Below are positions 22,465-28,993 of a stretch of 37,267 nucleotides of DNA, in pieces. The notes under the pieces were generated by a model. It made no database searches. It saw only the letters and a program-made list of their open reading frames with translations, and was not told the DNA's origin. The stretch's first letter is position 1. The number at the start of each line of letters is the position of its first letter. A program made the translations under genes and the position numbers. Source of the stretch: a virus; the IMG/VR virus record IMGVR_UViG_3300022693_000766, positions 1 to 37,267 of that record; one strand, given 5' to 3'.

Positions 22465-22700
22465 AACACCCGCTTAACTGCGGGTAAGGCGGTACTAGCG
22501 TAGTGAGCGACACGCAGGTTACGATAAGAGTAGAGATAAGCTCAAGACCAACAGAGGATAAGCCAATGTAACGCAGGGGTAACGCCCATAGAGATAAACT
22601 AAGCGAGCCACAAACCTGTGAAACCGAAAGGCGGAGAGACCGTGAGCTTAAAGATTCTCCCTTATACCCCTTAATTGGGGTTTTCGGGTGCTACAGGTTG
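22465..22700 (+). ncRNA. Candidate structured intergenic RNA with pseudoknot
   Basis: The 326-base gap 22449-22774 has no gene. It holds ACCCGC/GCGGGT hairpin 22468-22485, CAGGTT/AACCTG (22515-22520/22613-22618), TAAGCTCA/TGAGCTTA (22537-22544/22643-22650, crossing the former), GGG/CCC (22576-22578/22585-22587), GGAGA/TCTCC (22633-22637/22656-22660) and a terminator-like ACCCC-TTAATT-GGGGT hairpin followed by TTT (22666-22684). AACCTGT (22613-22619) can instead pair with ACAGGTT at 22693-22699, giving two alternative folds. I do not recognise the family; it could be an sRNA, an attenuator or an untranslated leader. Confidence 0.45.
22666..22684 (+). terminator. Weak rho-independent terminator
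   Basis: A five-base stem ACCCC/GGGGT with loop TTAATT is followed by only three or four T residues. It lies at the 3' end of the structured region and may end the RecT operon transcript or work as a conditional attenuator. Confidence 0.45.
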
Positions 22701-22728
22701 ATATTTTAGTTACCTTTAGCAAATGCCC

Positions 22729-22756
22729 GGCTAGGCTGTTTTAGGCCAGCCTAGCC
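22729..22756. promoter_or_regulatory. Perfect 10-bp inverted repeat before an HTH gene
   Basis: GGCTAGGCTG (22729-22738) and CAGCCTAGCC (22747-22756) are perfect complements separated by eight bases. No T-run follows, so a terminator is unlikely. Its position 19 bases before a MerR-like DNA-binding gene fits an operator or an mRNA hairpin that limits access to the ribosome binding site. Confidence 0.55.
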
Positions 22757-22774
22757 AACTAAACGAGGGATAGC

Positions 22775-23098
22775 ATGAAACTAATAACAAGAGAGCAAGG
22801 CGCAAAGATCCACGGCGTATCAATCTGGACTTTCTGGCATTACGTGAAGAAAGGTCTCATCAAGTCTCATGTAAGCGATAGAGCCTCAAGAGGACACAGA
22901 ACAAGGTTATGGGATACTCAAGACGTTATTGCAGGGTTAGACGTTGTTAAGGCATACAAGGCAAAGCGGAAGCTAGAAGAGTTATCAAAGCGAGGCCCAA
23001 AGCCTATCAAGTTTCAAATCGAATTTTGGGCGGGAGAGTTAAAAACACATCCTTTTAATATCTACCTTCGCCAACACGTTAAAGCCATCGGAGGCTGA
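22775..23098 (+). CDS. MerR/excisionase-like helix-turn-helix protein
   Basis: A 107-residue protein. The start 'LITREQGAKIHGVSIWTFWHYVKKGLI' is a winged helix-turn-helix of the MerR/Xis type, followed by an Arg-rich wing ('DRASRGHRTRLW', then 'DTQDVIAGLD') and a basic helix ('AYKAKRKLEEL'). With no integrase in the genome, it is more likely a transcription regulator than an excisionase. The inverted repeat just upstream is a candidate binding site. Confidence 0.7.
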   Translation: MKLITREQGAKIHGVSIWTFWHYVKKGLIKSHVSDRASRGHRTRLWDTQDVIAGLDVVKAYKAKRKLEELSKRGPKPIKFQIEFWAGELKTHPFNIYLRQHVKAIGG

Positions 23099-23099
23099 T

Positions 23100-23303
23100 A
23101 TGGGCATCAAAGAGAAAATACTAAAGTACATCCAATCAAATGGCTATGTGACTAAACTCTTGATAGCCAAGACAACCGGATCAACGAACGGAGGCGAATA
23201 TATTTCACGATTAAGAAAGGACCATGTTATTGATTGTATCATGTGTACTAACGCTAACACCGGCAACCTGTACGGCGTTTATATTTACAGGGGCAAGAAG
23301 TGA
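23100..23303 (+). CDS. Small winged-helix-like protein
   Basis: A 67-residue protein in which 'KEKILKYIQSNGYVTKLLIA', 'TGSTNGGEYISRLRKDHVI' and a final beta hairpin ('NLYGVYIYRG') follow the helix-helix-wing pattern of phage replication or regulatory wHTH domains. Starts one base after the previous stop and overlaps the next start. Confidence 0.6.
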   Translation: MGIKEKILKYIQSNGYVTKLLIAKTTGSTNGGEYISRLRKDHVIDCIMCTNANTGNLYGVYIYRGKK

Positions 23304-23746
23304 AAACCAAACAGCAAAATAAATGGACAATTAACTCATCTCAAGGAGTTAAAACCCTTTGTGGATATCTTCCCTCCAGATGGGAAGCTGATAAATATTT
23401 AATAGTAACCATTAAAACAGCGTCTAAATTAGACATCCAAAATCGATGGATTCAACAGTTTTATAATATGGTGTCTGAGCAATCAGGGCAATCTAGAGAA
23501 AGTTTAGAAAATCACTGTAAATACACACACGGAATGCCAATATTATTAATAGATGATCCTGCACAGGCTGCAATCTGGCGCAAACAAATGCTAGTCTTAA
23601 CAGAAGAAGAGAGGCGGCTTGCAATGAAATACACTTCTGTAACAAGGCTATTCGGATTAAAGGAAGCGTCTGAATACATCCAGCAACTAATTAACCATTT
23701 CGACCACCACGAATTACCAAGAAAAGATTGGGATAAACAAAAATGA
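23300..23746 (+). CDS. Recombination-cluster protein (possible NinB-type)
   Basis: A 148-residue protein. A beta segment 'WEADKYLIVTIKTAS' leads to a 'DIQNRWIQQFYNMV' helix, then 'ENHCKYTHGMPILL' and a C-terminal helical region ('SVTRLFGLKEASEYIQQLINHF'). The Q-N-R helix after a strand resembles NinB/Orf-type recombination mediators, which load recombinases on SSB-coated DNA, and related phage proteins that sit next to RusA. The order here (this gene, HNH nuclease, RusA) supports a recombination role. Similarity to NinB is partial. Confidence 0.55.
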   Translation: MKTKQQNKWTINSSQGVKTLCGYLPSRWEADKYLIVTIKTASKLDIQNRWIQQFYNMVSEQSGQSRESLENHCKYTHGMPILLIDDPAQAAIWRKQMLVLTEEERRLAMKYTSVTRLFGLKEASEYIQQLINHFDHHELPRKDWDKQK

Positions 23747-24090
23747 ACGGACAACCAACAGCCGCACAAAAGCGATTCCATCAATGGTGTAGGGATTTTG
23801 GCTGTTTAATCGATAATCAACCAGCGTTAATTCATCATATTAAGGGCGCAAGGATGCGACTAAAGGGTGTTGATGGCTTTGCGGGTGAATGGTATGTTCT
23901 TGGTCTATGTGACGGCCATCACAGTGCGCAAAGTGACGGGGTATCGGTCCACAAGAACAAACGAGACTTTGAATCAAGATGGTCTACTGAAAAGGAGCTA
24001 TGGACTGATTTAATGTCTGAATACCTTGATCAATTCGGAGAATACCCAATGTCAGAAGATGAATATTTAACTATATTGGAGCGAGCATGA
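23743..24090 (+). CDS. HNH-type nuclease (Ref/DUF968-like)
   Basis: A 115-residue protein with an N-terminal Cys16/Cys21 pair, H31-H32 in 'ALIHHIKGA', and C56 with H59-H60 in 'LCDGHH', then H70. This spacing matches small treble-clef HNH nucleases such as the phage P1 Ref and DUF968 types found beside rusA in many phages. Ref-type enzymes cut at RecA-formed joints. It overlaps both neighbours by ATGA, making a tight recombination operon. The exact family is uncertain; the nuclease call rests on the His/Cys pattern. Confidence 0.7.
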   Translation: MNGQPTAAQKRFHQWCRDFGCLIDNQPALIHHIKGARMRLKGVDGFAGEWYVLGLCDGHHSAQSDGVSVHKNKRDFESRWSTEKELWTDLMSEYLDQFGEYPMSEDEYLTILERA

Positions 24091-24449
24091 TATACGACAT
24101 TACGCCAGTACCAAAGCCAAGACAGACTCGTTCGGACAAGTGGAAGAAAAGACCTTGTGTGATGCGTTACAGGGCGTTTGCTGATGAATGCCGGTTAAAG
24201 GGTGTCACGGTTGAGAATGGCGACTCAATCAAGTTCTTCATGCCTATGCCTAAGTCATGGAGTAAGAAAAAGAAAATGGAGCTTAAAGGGAAACCACATA
24301 TACAAACGCCAGATTTAGATAACTTGTTAAAGGCTTTAATGGATGCGGTACTAAAAGAAGATTCAATTATTCACAAGCTAGGCTCAATAGAAAAGGTGTG
24401 GAGTGATGAGGAATACGGCTACATACATAAGATAAGCGGCACATGGTAA
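24087..24449 (+). CDS. rusA: RusA-family Holliday junction resolvase
   Basis: A 120-residue protein of typical RusA length. It shows the N-terminal 'PVPKPRQTRSDKW' strand-loop, a Lys-rich 'SWSKKKKMELKGKPHIQ' segment and the catalytic region 'TPDLDNLLKALMDAV' with D76 and D78, plus D92 in 'KEDSI'. RusA dimers cut Holliday junctions symmetrically. It is the last gene of the recombination operon and is followed by a gap of 195 bases. Confidence 0.92.
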   Translation: MIYDITPVPKPRQTRSDKWKKRPCVMRYRAFADECRLKGVTVENGDSIKFFMPMPKSWSKKKKMELKGKPHIQTPDLDNLLKALMDAVLKEDSIIHKLGSIEKVWSDEEYGYIHKISGTW

Positions 24450-24644
24450 GTGGTCACTAACTAACTGAAATTAGTGGAAATAGTAGTGGACACGTAACAT
24501 TGATTTAATGCTACCCTCTAAAAACAGAGTGACTAAGCGAAGACTTACAAAACGACTCTCACACTACATACCGATACTAGATAGAATTGAGTAACAAGGC
24601 TGACAGTTACTTCTTTATGTTAAACATCTTTAAAAAGGTTAATT

Positions 24645-24899
24645 ATGGAAAACAACTGGACAAGACTTGATTCGATGAAGCCTGATAACTTTACCACCAC
24701 CGCTTACGCTAGATACGGAGGGACATACGAATGCGAGCGGCATGTTAAATCATGGTTATCTAATGGTAAAAATGTTTGGGTTGGTCGTGTTAATTACGGA
24801 TCTGAAACTATAGAAGGTTTCGAGGATGAGAGCGGCGAAATAGTCACTCACTTTATGGACTATATTGAACCAAATTTACCATTACCACCTATTTATTAA
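24645..24899 (+). CDS. Hypothetical protein (DUF551-like features)
   Basis: An 84-residue protein with many Trp, Tyr and Thr residues ('TRYGGTY'-like turns, 'VWVGRVNYGSETI', 'THFMDYIEPNLPLPP'). The start with Trp and the C-terminal 'VTHFMDYIEPNLP' resemble the small DUF551-type phage proteins that end in 'H.....P.P'. Function unknown. A ribosome binding site AAAAAGG precedes it. Confidence 0.6.
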   Translation: MENNWTRLDSMKPDNFTTTAYARYGGTYECERHVKSWLSNGKNVWVGRVNYGSETIEGFEDESGEIVTHFMDYIEPNLPLPPIY

Positions 24900-24932
24900 C
24901 ATCTCTTAACATTAACAATAAAGGAAAACAAA

Positions 24933-25166
24933 ATGATTATATATTTAGCAGCAAGTCTATTGGTGTTGATTGCACTTACACCGTTAATATCAAAGTTTAT
25001 TGAACTGAGCAAATGGTTCAATCGTAAGTCACAGCATTACGTTTTAGGCAATTGGCTAGAATATACCGACCCTACCAGCACTCAGTACTTCAATTACATT
25101 AAAGGATATCCAAAAGCATGGTGCCTGTTTATGTGGTCTTGCCGTAAAGATATTTTATCAGCTTAA
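24933..25166 (+). CDS. Small membrane protein
   Basis: A 77-residue protein with one clear N-terminal membrane span ('IIYLAASLLVLIALTPLI') and a soluble aromatic C-terminal domain (several Trp and Tyr). Behind an AACAATAAAGGAA leader that also precedes the next gene. Confidence 0.62.
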   Translation: MIIYLAASLLVLIALTPLISKFIELSKWFNRKSQHYVLGNWLEYTDPTSTQYFNYIKGYPKAWCLFMWSCRKDILSA

Positions 25167-25187
25167 CAATAAAGGAAGGTAAAGCAA

Positions 25188-25403
25188 ATGACTAAGATCC
25201 ATTTAAAGGTACCTGGTGTTGATTGCAGAAGCCAAGGACAAACAGAATTAGAATATAATCATCAATCAGCTTGTGGGTACGTTCGAGAAAACGTGACCAC
25301 AAACGGAGATAATGTTGATTGTAAGTGGTGTTTAAACTCTGTTCATATGGTTCATTATCACGCAATTAATAAAACATTAACCGACTCCCAAGGTTGCTAT
25401 TAA
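25188..25403 (+). CDS. Small Cys/His-rich protein, possible zinc binding
   Basis: A 71-residue protein with Cys at 13, 29, 46 and 49, several His residues ('VHMVHYHAI') and a final Cys. The 'CGYVRENVT' and 'VDCKWCLNSVHMVH' parts resemble zinc-finger-like small phage proteins found in many metagenomic phages. It uses the same AATAAAGGAA leader as its neighbours. Function unknown. Confidence 0.6.
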   Translation: MTKIHLKVPGVDCRSQGQTELEYNHQSACGYVRENVTTNGDNVDCKWCLNSVHMVHYHAINKTLTDSQGCY

Positions 25404-25427
25404 CCCACCAATAAAGGAAACAAGAAG

Positions 25428-25619
25428 ATGAACTTAGAAGCGACAAAGAAAGAGTTAGCAGATGCTTATGAAAGACTTGATAAATCTGAAAATAGAGTTA
25501 AACGATTGTTAGTAGAGGTTAATCAAAATACTAGAGTAATTGAAATTTTAAAGGCCGCTGGTTTCTTAACTGAAGAAAAGGTAAGAGAAGCTGAGCAGAT
25601 AATTGAATCCCTCAATTAA
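25428..25619 (+). CDS. Hypothetical coiled-coil protein
   Basis: A 63-residue charged helical protein ('KELADAYERLDKSENRVKRL', then 'EEKVREAEQIIESLN'), the third gene with the AATAAAGGAA leader. Its stop is followed within ten bases by a strong promoter. Confidence 0.6.
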   Translation: MNLEATKKELADAYERLDKSENRVKRLLVEVNQNTRVIEILKAAGFLTEEKVREAEQIIESLN

Positions 25620-25627
25620 ACCCTAAT

Positions 25628-25656
25628 TTGAGATAATTCCCTCAATCCCTTATAAT
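25628..25656 (+). promoter_or_regulatory. Strong sigma70 promoter for the lysis/late region
   Basis: TTGAGA (25628-25633) and a perfect TATAAT (25651-25656) are spaced by exactly 17 bases. The start would be near 25663, about 34 bases before the first downstream gene. It is the best promoter I found in the genome. All genes on to the capsid terminator, through lysis, appendage and terminase genes, follow with few gaps. Confidence 0.75.
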
Positions 25657-25696
25657 ACACACTTCACTAATCAAGGTTAAGAATAATGCCAAGACA

Positions 25697-25858
25697 ATGC
25701 TTAAATTCACACTCAAAGATTCTGGGTGGGAAATCACAGAAAAGGGACAGATTATCTTTTCTGAGATCGAGACCATCGAAGAAGCTGTAGCAATTGCTAG
25801 AGTTTACGGCGGAGTGTTGGCAGAATTTCAAGACCTCAACTATTTAAAGGTAGCATAA
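25697..25858 (+). CDS. Hypothetical small protein, first gene after the late promoter
   Basis: A 53-residue protein ('LKFTLKDSGWEITEKGQIIF', then 'EEAVAIARVYGG'), a compact beta-beta-helix shape. I chose the frame from ATG 25697 over the ATG at 25686, whose frame ends after 34 basic residues, because this frame ends in a TAATG overlap with the next gene. Family unknown. Confidence 0.6.
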   Translation: MLKFTLKDSGWEITEKGQIIFSEIETIEEAVAIARVYGGVLAEFQDLNYLKVA

Positions 25859-25962
25859 TGTGTCCACCAACAGAGCAAGACGGCCCTAAACCAAAGAATC
25901 TAACGGCGGCGCAGAAAGCATCCAAAGCCAAAGCAGCAGCTAAAAAGCGAAATAAAAAGTAA
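25858..25962 (+). CDS. Tiny Lys/Ala-rich basic protein
   Basis: A 34-residue protein starting 'MCPPTEQDGPKP' and ending in an Ala/Lys helix ('AQKASKAKAAAKKRNKK'). Overlaps both neighbours by TAATG. Its composition fits nucleic acid binding or packaging with DNA in the virion, but its role is unknown. Confidence 0.5.
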   Translation: MCPPTEQDGPKPKNLTAAQKASKAKAAAKKRNKK

Positions 25963-26483
25963 TGTTTGACGGTATTTGCATATTGTTGGCATTGTTTCTG
26001 TATTACAAAGTCGAAGAAGGTTATAGAGATATAGCCTTTTTCGTTTTATGCTTCTTTGTTGTTAGTAATGTGGTTTATCGTTATTTTTTCCTAGAGTTTA
26101 GAGCTATAGAAGGTAATAGATGGTTTATTTACCAGCTATACAACTGTGTGAATGTGGCGGTGATATGGAAATTATGGAGACTGAAGGAGGCTATATTTGT
26201 TAGGCGAGTTTTGCTAGTTAATGTTTTGTTAAACATTGCTGTCTCTTACTATTTCATCTCGAATATGGTTCATAAATTGATATATACTATATACCCATAC
26301 CCAGCAGCAATTTTGATGCTCTTATGTTTATTTTATCTATGGATGGTCGGCTATGGAATTAGAATGGGAAACAATAAAGTTAATCATACAGGGTTTATCT
26401 GTACTCTTCTTCGCTATTGCGTTTACTCTGGGAGCGGGGATAGGTTGGGCGTTAGGGTTCAAACATCGAGGGTTGAACGATGA
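25962..26483 (+). CDS. Polytopic membrane protein, overprinted at its 3' end
   Basis: A 173-residue protein with about four hydrophobic spans in the first 130 residues ('ICILLALFLYY', 'IAFFVLCFFVVSNVVY', 'VLLVNVLLNIAVSYYFI', 'AAILMLLCLFYLWMV'). The last 45 residues overlap the next gene in another frame and look less natural, being rich in Ser, Gly, Arg and Cys. Position in the lysis region suggests holin, antiholin or membrane-lesion activity, but no family is recognised. Confidence 0.55.
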   Translation: MFDGICILLALFLYYKVEEGYRDIAFFVLCFFVVSNVVYRYFFLEFRAIEGNRWFIYQLYNCVNVAVIWKLWRLKEAIFVRRVLLVNVLLNIAVSYYFISNMVHKLIYTIYPYPAAILMLLCLFYLWMVGYGIRMGNNKVNHTGFICTLLRYCVYSGSGDRLGVRVQTSRVER

Positions 26484-26577
26484 GTCAAGAAAACTCCAAA
26501 AAGAAAAAGACGAGCGTAGAGAGCGTATTGATAGGGGTTTTGAAAGACTCGGCCAATCAAACAAACAAAAGGATTGA
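26353..26577 (+). CDS. Small membrane protein with charged tail (spanin-like layout)
   Basis: A 74-residue protein: one N-terminal span ('LIIQGLSVLFFAIAFTLGAGIGWAL') and a highly charged helical tail ('DESRKLQKEKDERRERIDRG'). This N-in span plus coiled tail is the layout of an inner-membrane spanin subunit (Rz), but no outer lipoprotein partner with a lipobox was found. It overlaps the previous gene by 131 bases and the next by 98 bases in different frames. Confidence 0.55.
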   Translation: MELEWETIKLIIQGLSVLFFAIAFTLGAGIGWALGFKHRGLNDESRKLQKEKDERRERIDRGFERLGQSNKQKD

Positions 26578-26962
26578 TGATTTAGCTAATCATATAGGCG
26601 AGCTAGCCGATCAAACCGGAAAATTAATAGAAGCAGGTATCAGGCGGGAAGAAAGGGACGAGAAACACGCGGATACAGTAAGTCGATTAGGTGACGGTCT
26701 AACGGATTTAAGTAAAGAGTTAAAAGATTACATGAAGGATAGCGATAATAGGTTAAAAGATTATATAAAAGATAATGACAATAGGTCGGCAGAAAATGAA
26801 AAGCAGATATTTTTACTAAAAATCGACTATGAACACAGTAAGGAAGAGAAAGAAAAGAAAGAAAAAAATACCAATATTCGTAAGAATTCCGTTATAGCGG
26901 CACTAATCATCATTGCCATTGTTGCTACCTTTCAAGCGCTAGCACCATTTATAGGTAAATAG
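26480..26962 (+). CDS. Coiled-coil tail-anchored membrane protein (XhlA-like layout)
   Basis: A 160-residue protein with a Lys/Ser start, a long charged coiled coil with repeated 'RLKDYIKDNDNR'-type heptads around residues 85-105, and one C-terminal membrane span ('SVIAALIIIAIVATFQALAPFI'). This is the topology of the XhlA/hemolysin-type proteins that act with holins. It lies directly before the DUF5675 and holin genes, so it is probably part of the lysis cassette. Family placement is by layout only. Confidence 0.62.
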   Translation: MSQENSKKKKTSVESVLIGVLKDSANQTNKRIDDLANHIGELADQTGKLIEAGIRREERDEKHADTVSRLGDGLTDLSKELKDYMKDSDNRLKDYIKDNDNRSAENEKQIFLLKIDYEHSKEEKEKKEKNTNIRKNSVIAALIIIAIVATFQALAPFIGK

Positions 26963-26974
26963 AGAGGCTAATCA

Positions 26975-27352
26975 ATGAAAATTAACCGCTGGCATCACGA
27001 TGATTGCACAATAGGAAGACTGTCAATTAATGGCTTCCAATGTTTTACATTAGAGCTCCCAGATTTAGACAATCAGCAAGACATTTCGTGCATTCCTCCC
27101 GGTAAATACGATTACTATTTTAGAGAAAGCCCTCACAATGGATCTGTATTAGAGCTTCGAGCCGTACCCGATAGAAGTTATATTCAAATTCATGCAGGAA
27201 ATTACACCAGCCAAATACTCGGCTGTATTCTGGTTGGTGATGGGATTAAATGGATAAACCGAGATTCTATTCCTGATGTCAGTAATTCAAAAGCGACACT
27301 CAAGAAACTATTAACCGTTGCCGGTACTTTTGGCACCTTGGAGATAACGTGA
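26975..27352 (+). CDS. DUF5675 lysis-cassette protein
   Basis: A 125-residue protein matching DUF5675: 'CTIGRLSINGFQCFTLELPD', 'CIPPGKYDYYF' (39-49) and 'IQIHAGNYTSQILGCILVG' (70-88). The His-x-Gly and later Leu-Gly-Cys resemble the HG...GC active-site pattern of L,D-transpeptidase-type folds, so an action on peptidoglycan is plausible but unproven. The family typically sits beside holins, as here. GTGA overlap with the holin. Confidence 0.8.
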   Translation: MKINRWHHDDCTIGRLSINGFQCFTLELPDLDNQQDISCIPPGKYDYYFRESPHNGSVLELRAVPDRSYIQIHAGNYTSQILGCILVGDGIKWINRDSIPDVSNSKATLKKLLTVAGTFGTLEIT

Positions 27353-27729
27353 TACCAATACCAATTTTAGGCGGACTTCTCGATATGGGGAAACAATTGT
27401 TTTCCAACTTGTTCCCCGATCCTAAAGACGCTGAAGAAGCTCAAATTAAATTTATAGCTCTCATTCAAAGCGGCAAACTCAAAGAGTTGGAAACGGCGGC
27501 TAATGTGATAATGGCCGAAGCAAACAGCGAGTCATGGCTCACTAGAACCTGGCGACCTATCACTATGCTAGTCTTTGTTGGATTAGTGGCGGCTCACTGG
27601 CTAGGATTCACAGCCCCAAATATCACACCGGAAGAAATAGCCTCATTATTAGATATTGTTAAGGTCGGTTTAGGTGGTTACGTGGTTTCCAGAGGGGCTG
27701 AAAAGGCTATCAGAGAGTGGAAGAAATGA
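27349..27729 (+). CDS. Holin of the 3TM superfamily (PF11351-like)
   Basis: A 126-residue protein from GTG 27349. It has an N-terminal amphipathic helix, a helical Glu/Ala-rich middle and the family signature 'SESWLTRTWRPITMLVFVGL' (59-78), followed by two more hydrophobic helices ('AAHWLGFTAP', 'LLDIVKVGLGGYVVSRGAE'). The family releases gene-transfer agents and phages by permeabilising the inner membrane. It starts in the DUF5675 stop and ends in the start of the next gene. Confidence 0.88.
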   Translation: MIPIPILGGLLDMGKQLFSNLFPDPKDAEEAQIKFIALIQSGKLKELETAANVIMAEANSESWLTRTWRPITMLVFVGLVAAHWLGFTAPNITPEEIASLLDIVKVGLGGYVVSRGAEKAIREWKK

Positions 27730-28205
27730 AATTAATCACCCTTATATTATTAACATTTAGCCTGACATCTTTATCACAAGATTACTGGATGCCCCGCGAA
27801 ACACTAAAGAACAACCTTAATATTTACCAAGAGAAAACATCAAAAAGCAAGGTTGTATGCGCCGTTAGCCAGGGTCGAGCAATGAAGAAAATAAGCACAG
27901 GATTAAACTGGATGTTAGTCTCTATTTCGATGTGTGAGGGCTATGTGTATAAAAAGTCAATCGTACCCTTTAAGACCAAATTAACCTATATGCAGGGGTT
28001 GGTCGCTGATGAAGTTCAAATACACAGGGTGGATAAAATGTTATATATTGATGTGGGTGGATGGTGCTATTTTATTGATGTGGATAACTTAACTGATATT
28101 CCAAGCGGTAAAGACAGCGCGATAACGATTAGAGATCATCTTGATAATAACGGCGGATTCGATAAACTAACCGATGAGATTAAAGAAAATTGCAATTTTC
28201 ACTAG
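27726..28205 (+). CDS. Secreted SH3-like protein of the lysis region
   Basis: A 159-residue protein from ATG 27726, which overlaps the holin stop (ATGA). Signal peptide 'MKLITLILLTFSLTSLSQ' with no lipobox Cys. The mature part starts like a bacterial SH3 domain ('LNIYQEKTSKSKVVCAVSQG', 'WMLVSISMCEGYVYKKSI'), followed by a C-terminal domain with two Cys. SH3 domains of this type bind cell-wall peptides. Likely periplasmic, perhaps aiding lysis or envelope changes. No catalytic motif is visible. Confidence 0.7.
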   Translation: MKLITLILLTFSLTSLSQDYWMPRETLKNNLNIYQEKTSKSKVVCAVSQGRAMKKISTGLNWMLVSISMCEGYVYKKSIVPFKTKLTYMQGLVADEVQIHRVDKMLYIDVGGWCYFIDVDNLTDIPSGKDSAITIRDHLDNNGGFDKLTDEIKENCNFH

Positions 28206-28210
28206 AAAAG

Positions 28211-28360
28211 TTGATCAAAGTCAATGTTATTCCTACCGGTTTAAGCGATAACGACCGAGAAAGACCGCCCTATCTCAATGGTACGGTTGAGATAAAAGAC
28301 AGGGTTAAACGATTTTCTTTGCAGAGATTTATTGATAACTACCCCAGGAAATTGTATTAA
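28211..28360 (+). CDS. Possible small gene with TTG start
   Basis: A 49-codon frame from TTG 28211 that ends in a TAATG overlap with the next gene, the spacing typical of this genome. The peptide ('IKVNVIPTGLSDNDRERPPY', then basic 'KDRVKRFSLQRF') reads like a real protein. No ATG or GTG start and a poor ribosome binding site reduce confidence. It could also be the remains of a gene end. Confidence 0.4.
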   Translation: MIKVNVIPTGLSDNDRERPPYLNGTVEIKDRVKRFSLQRFIDNYPRKLY

Positions 28361-28992
28361 TGGCTACAGGAACACCCACAGCAGTAGGACAAGCTACCAG
28401 AGGAAATGGCTCAGCAAACCTGGTAACAGGGACCATTACATTTACCACAGATTCAAAGTTCTATGTCTTTGGTTTTTGTCGAAATGCTGGAGGCTCTACA
28501 TTCAGTAACTCACAAACATTATCAATGACAGCAATCCTTGATGATGGTACGAGTAGAGTTTATGCCCAGTCTTTTGTTGGTGATGGTAGTTCTGGTACAG
28601 TATTGTTTAATGGTGGGGCTGGACCCGCTGTATTACAGGTTATTGAAGTAACAGGTTGTGATGAAACCCCAGTACAATCAAAAGTAGGTAATGCCTGGGG
28701 TGGCGGAGCTAATAACGCGGGTGTAACTTTTGATAGTACTCCAGCTTCTACGGCCGTTAGTATTGCGGCTGTAGGCTTTGATAGCGGCTCCTTTACCTCT
28801 AGCGATACTGAGATACAGCAAGATCAAGCCGGTGGGGATGGTTTAGCAACAGCCTTCACAACGGGAACGGACGACACAATAGCTTGGACTCATGGAGGAA
28901 CAACTAAATCATCCATAGGGTTTGAATTAGCTGAAGCGTCAGGCGGCGGACCAACTGGAATACCAATATTTAGACGAAGAATAGAGGCTTAA
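28360..28992 (+). CDS. Putative virion appendage protein, Gly/Ser/Thr-rich
   Basis: A 210-residue beta-rich protein with low charge and many Gly, Ser and Thr ('GSANLVTGTITFTTDSKFYV', 'VLQVIEVTGCDETP', 'SIGFELAEASGGGP'). It looks like a jelly-roll or lectin-like appendage domain that ends with a short basic tail 'IFRRRIE'. First of four probable structural genes in this accessory cluster. The specific role is unknown. Confidence 0.65.
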   Translation: MATGTPTAVGQATRGNGSANLVTGTITFTTDSKFYVFGFCRNAGGSTFSNSQTLSMTAILDDGTSRVYAQSFVGDGSSGTVLFNGGAGPAVLQVIEVTGCDETPVQSKVGNAWGGGANNAGVTFDSTPASTAVSIAAVGFDSGSFTSSDTEIQQDQAGGDGLATAFTTGTDDTIAWTHGGTTKSSIGFELAEASGGGPTGIPIFRRRIEA

Positions 28993-28993
28993 A

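Noticed and set aside
24508-24594. A 28-codon basic ORF in the 195-base gap after rusA
   Set aside because: No ribosome binding site and no overlap with neighbours; too short to support. I see no other feature in 24450-24644.
25686-25790. Alternative basic ORF from ATG 25686
   Set aside because: The overlapping frame from ATG 25697 gives a more natural protein and ends with a TAATG coupling to the next gene.
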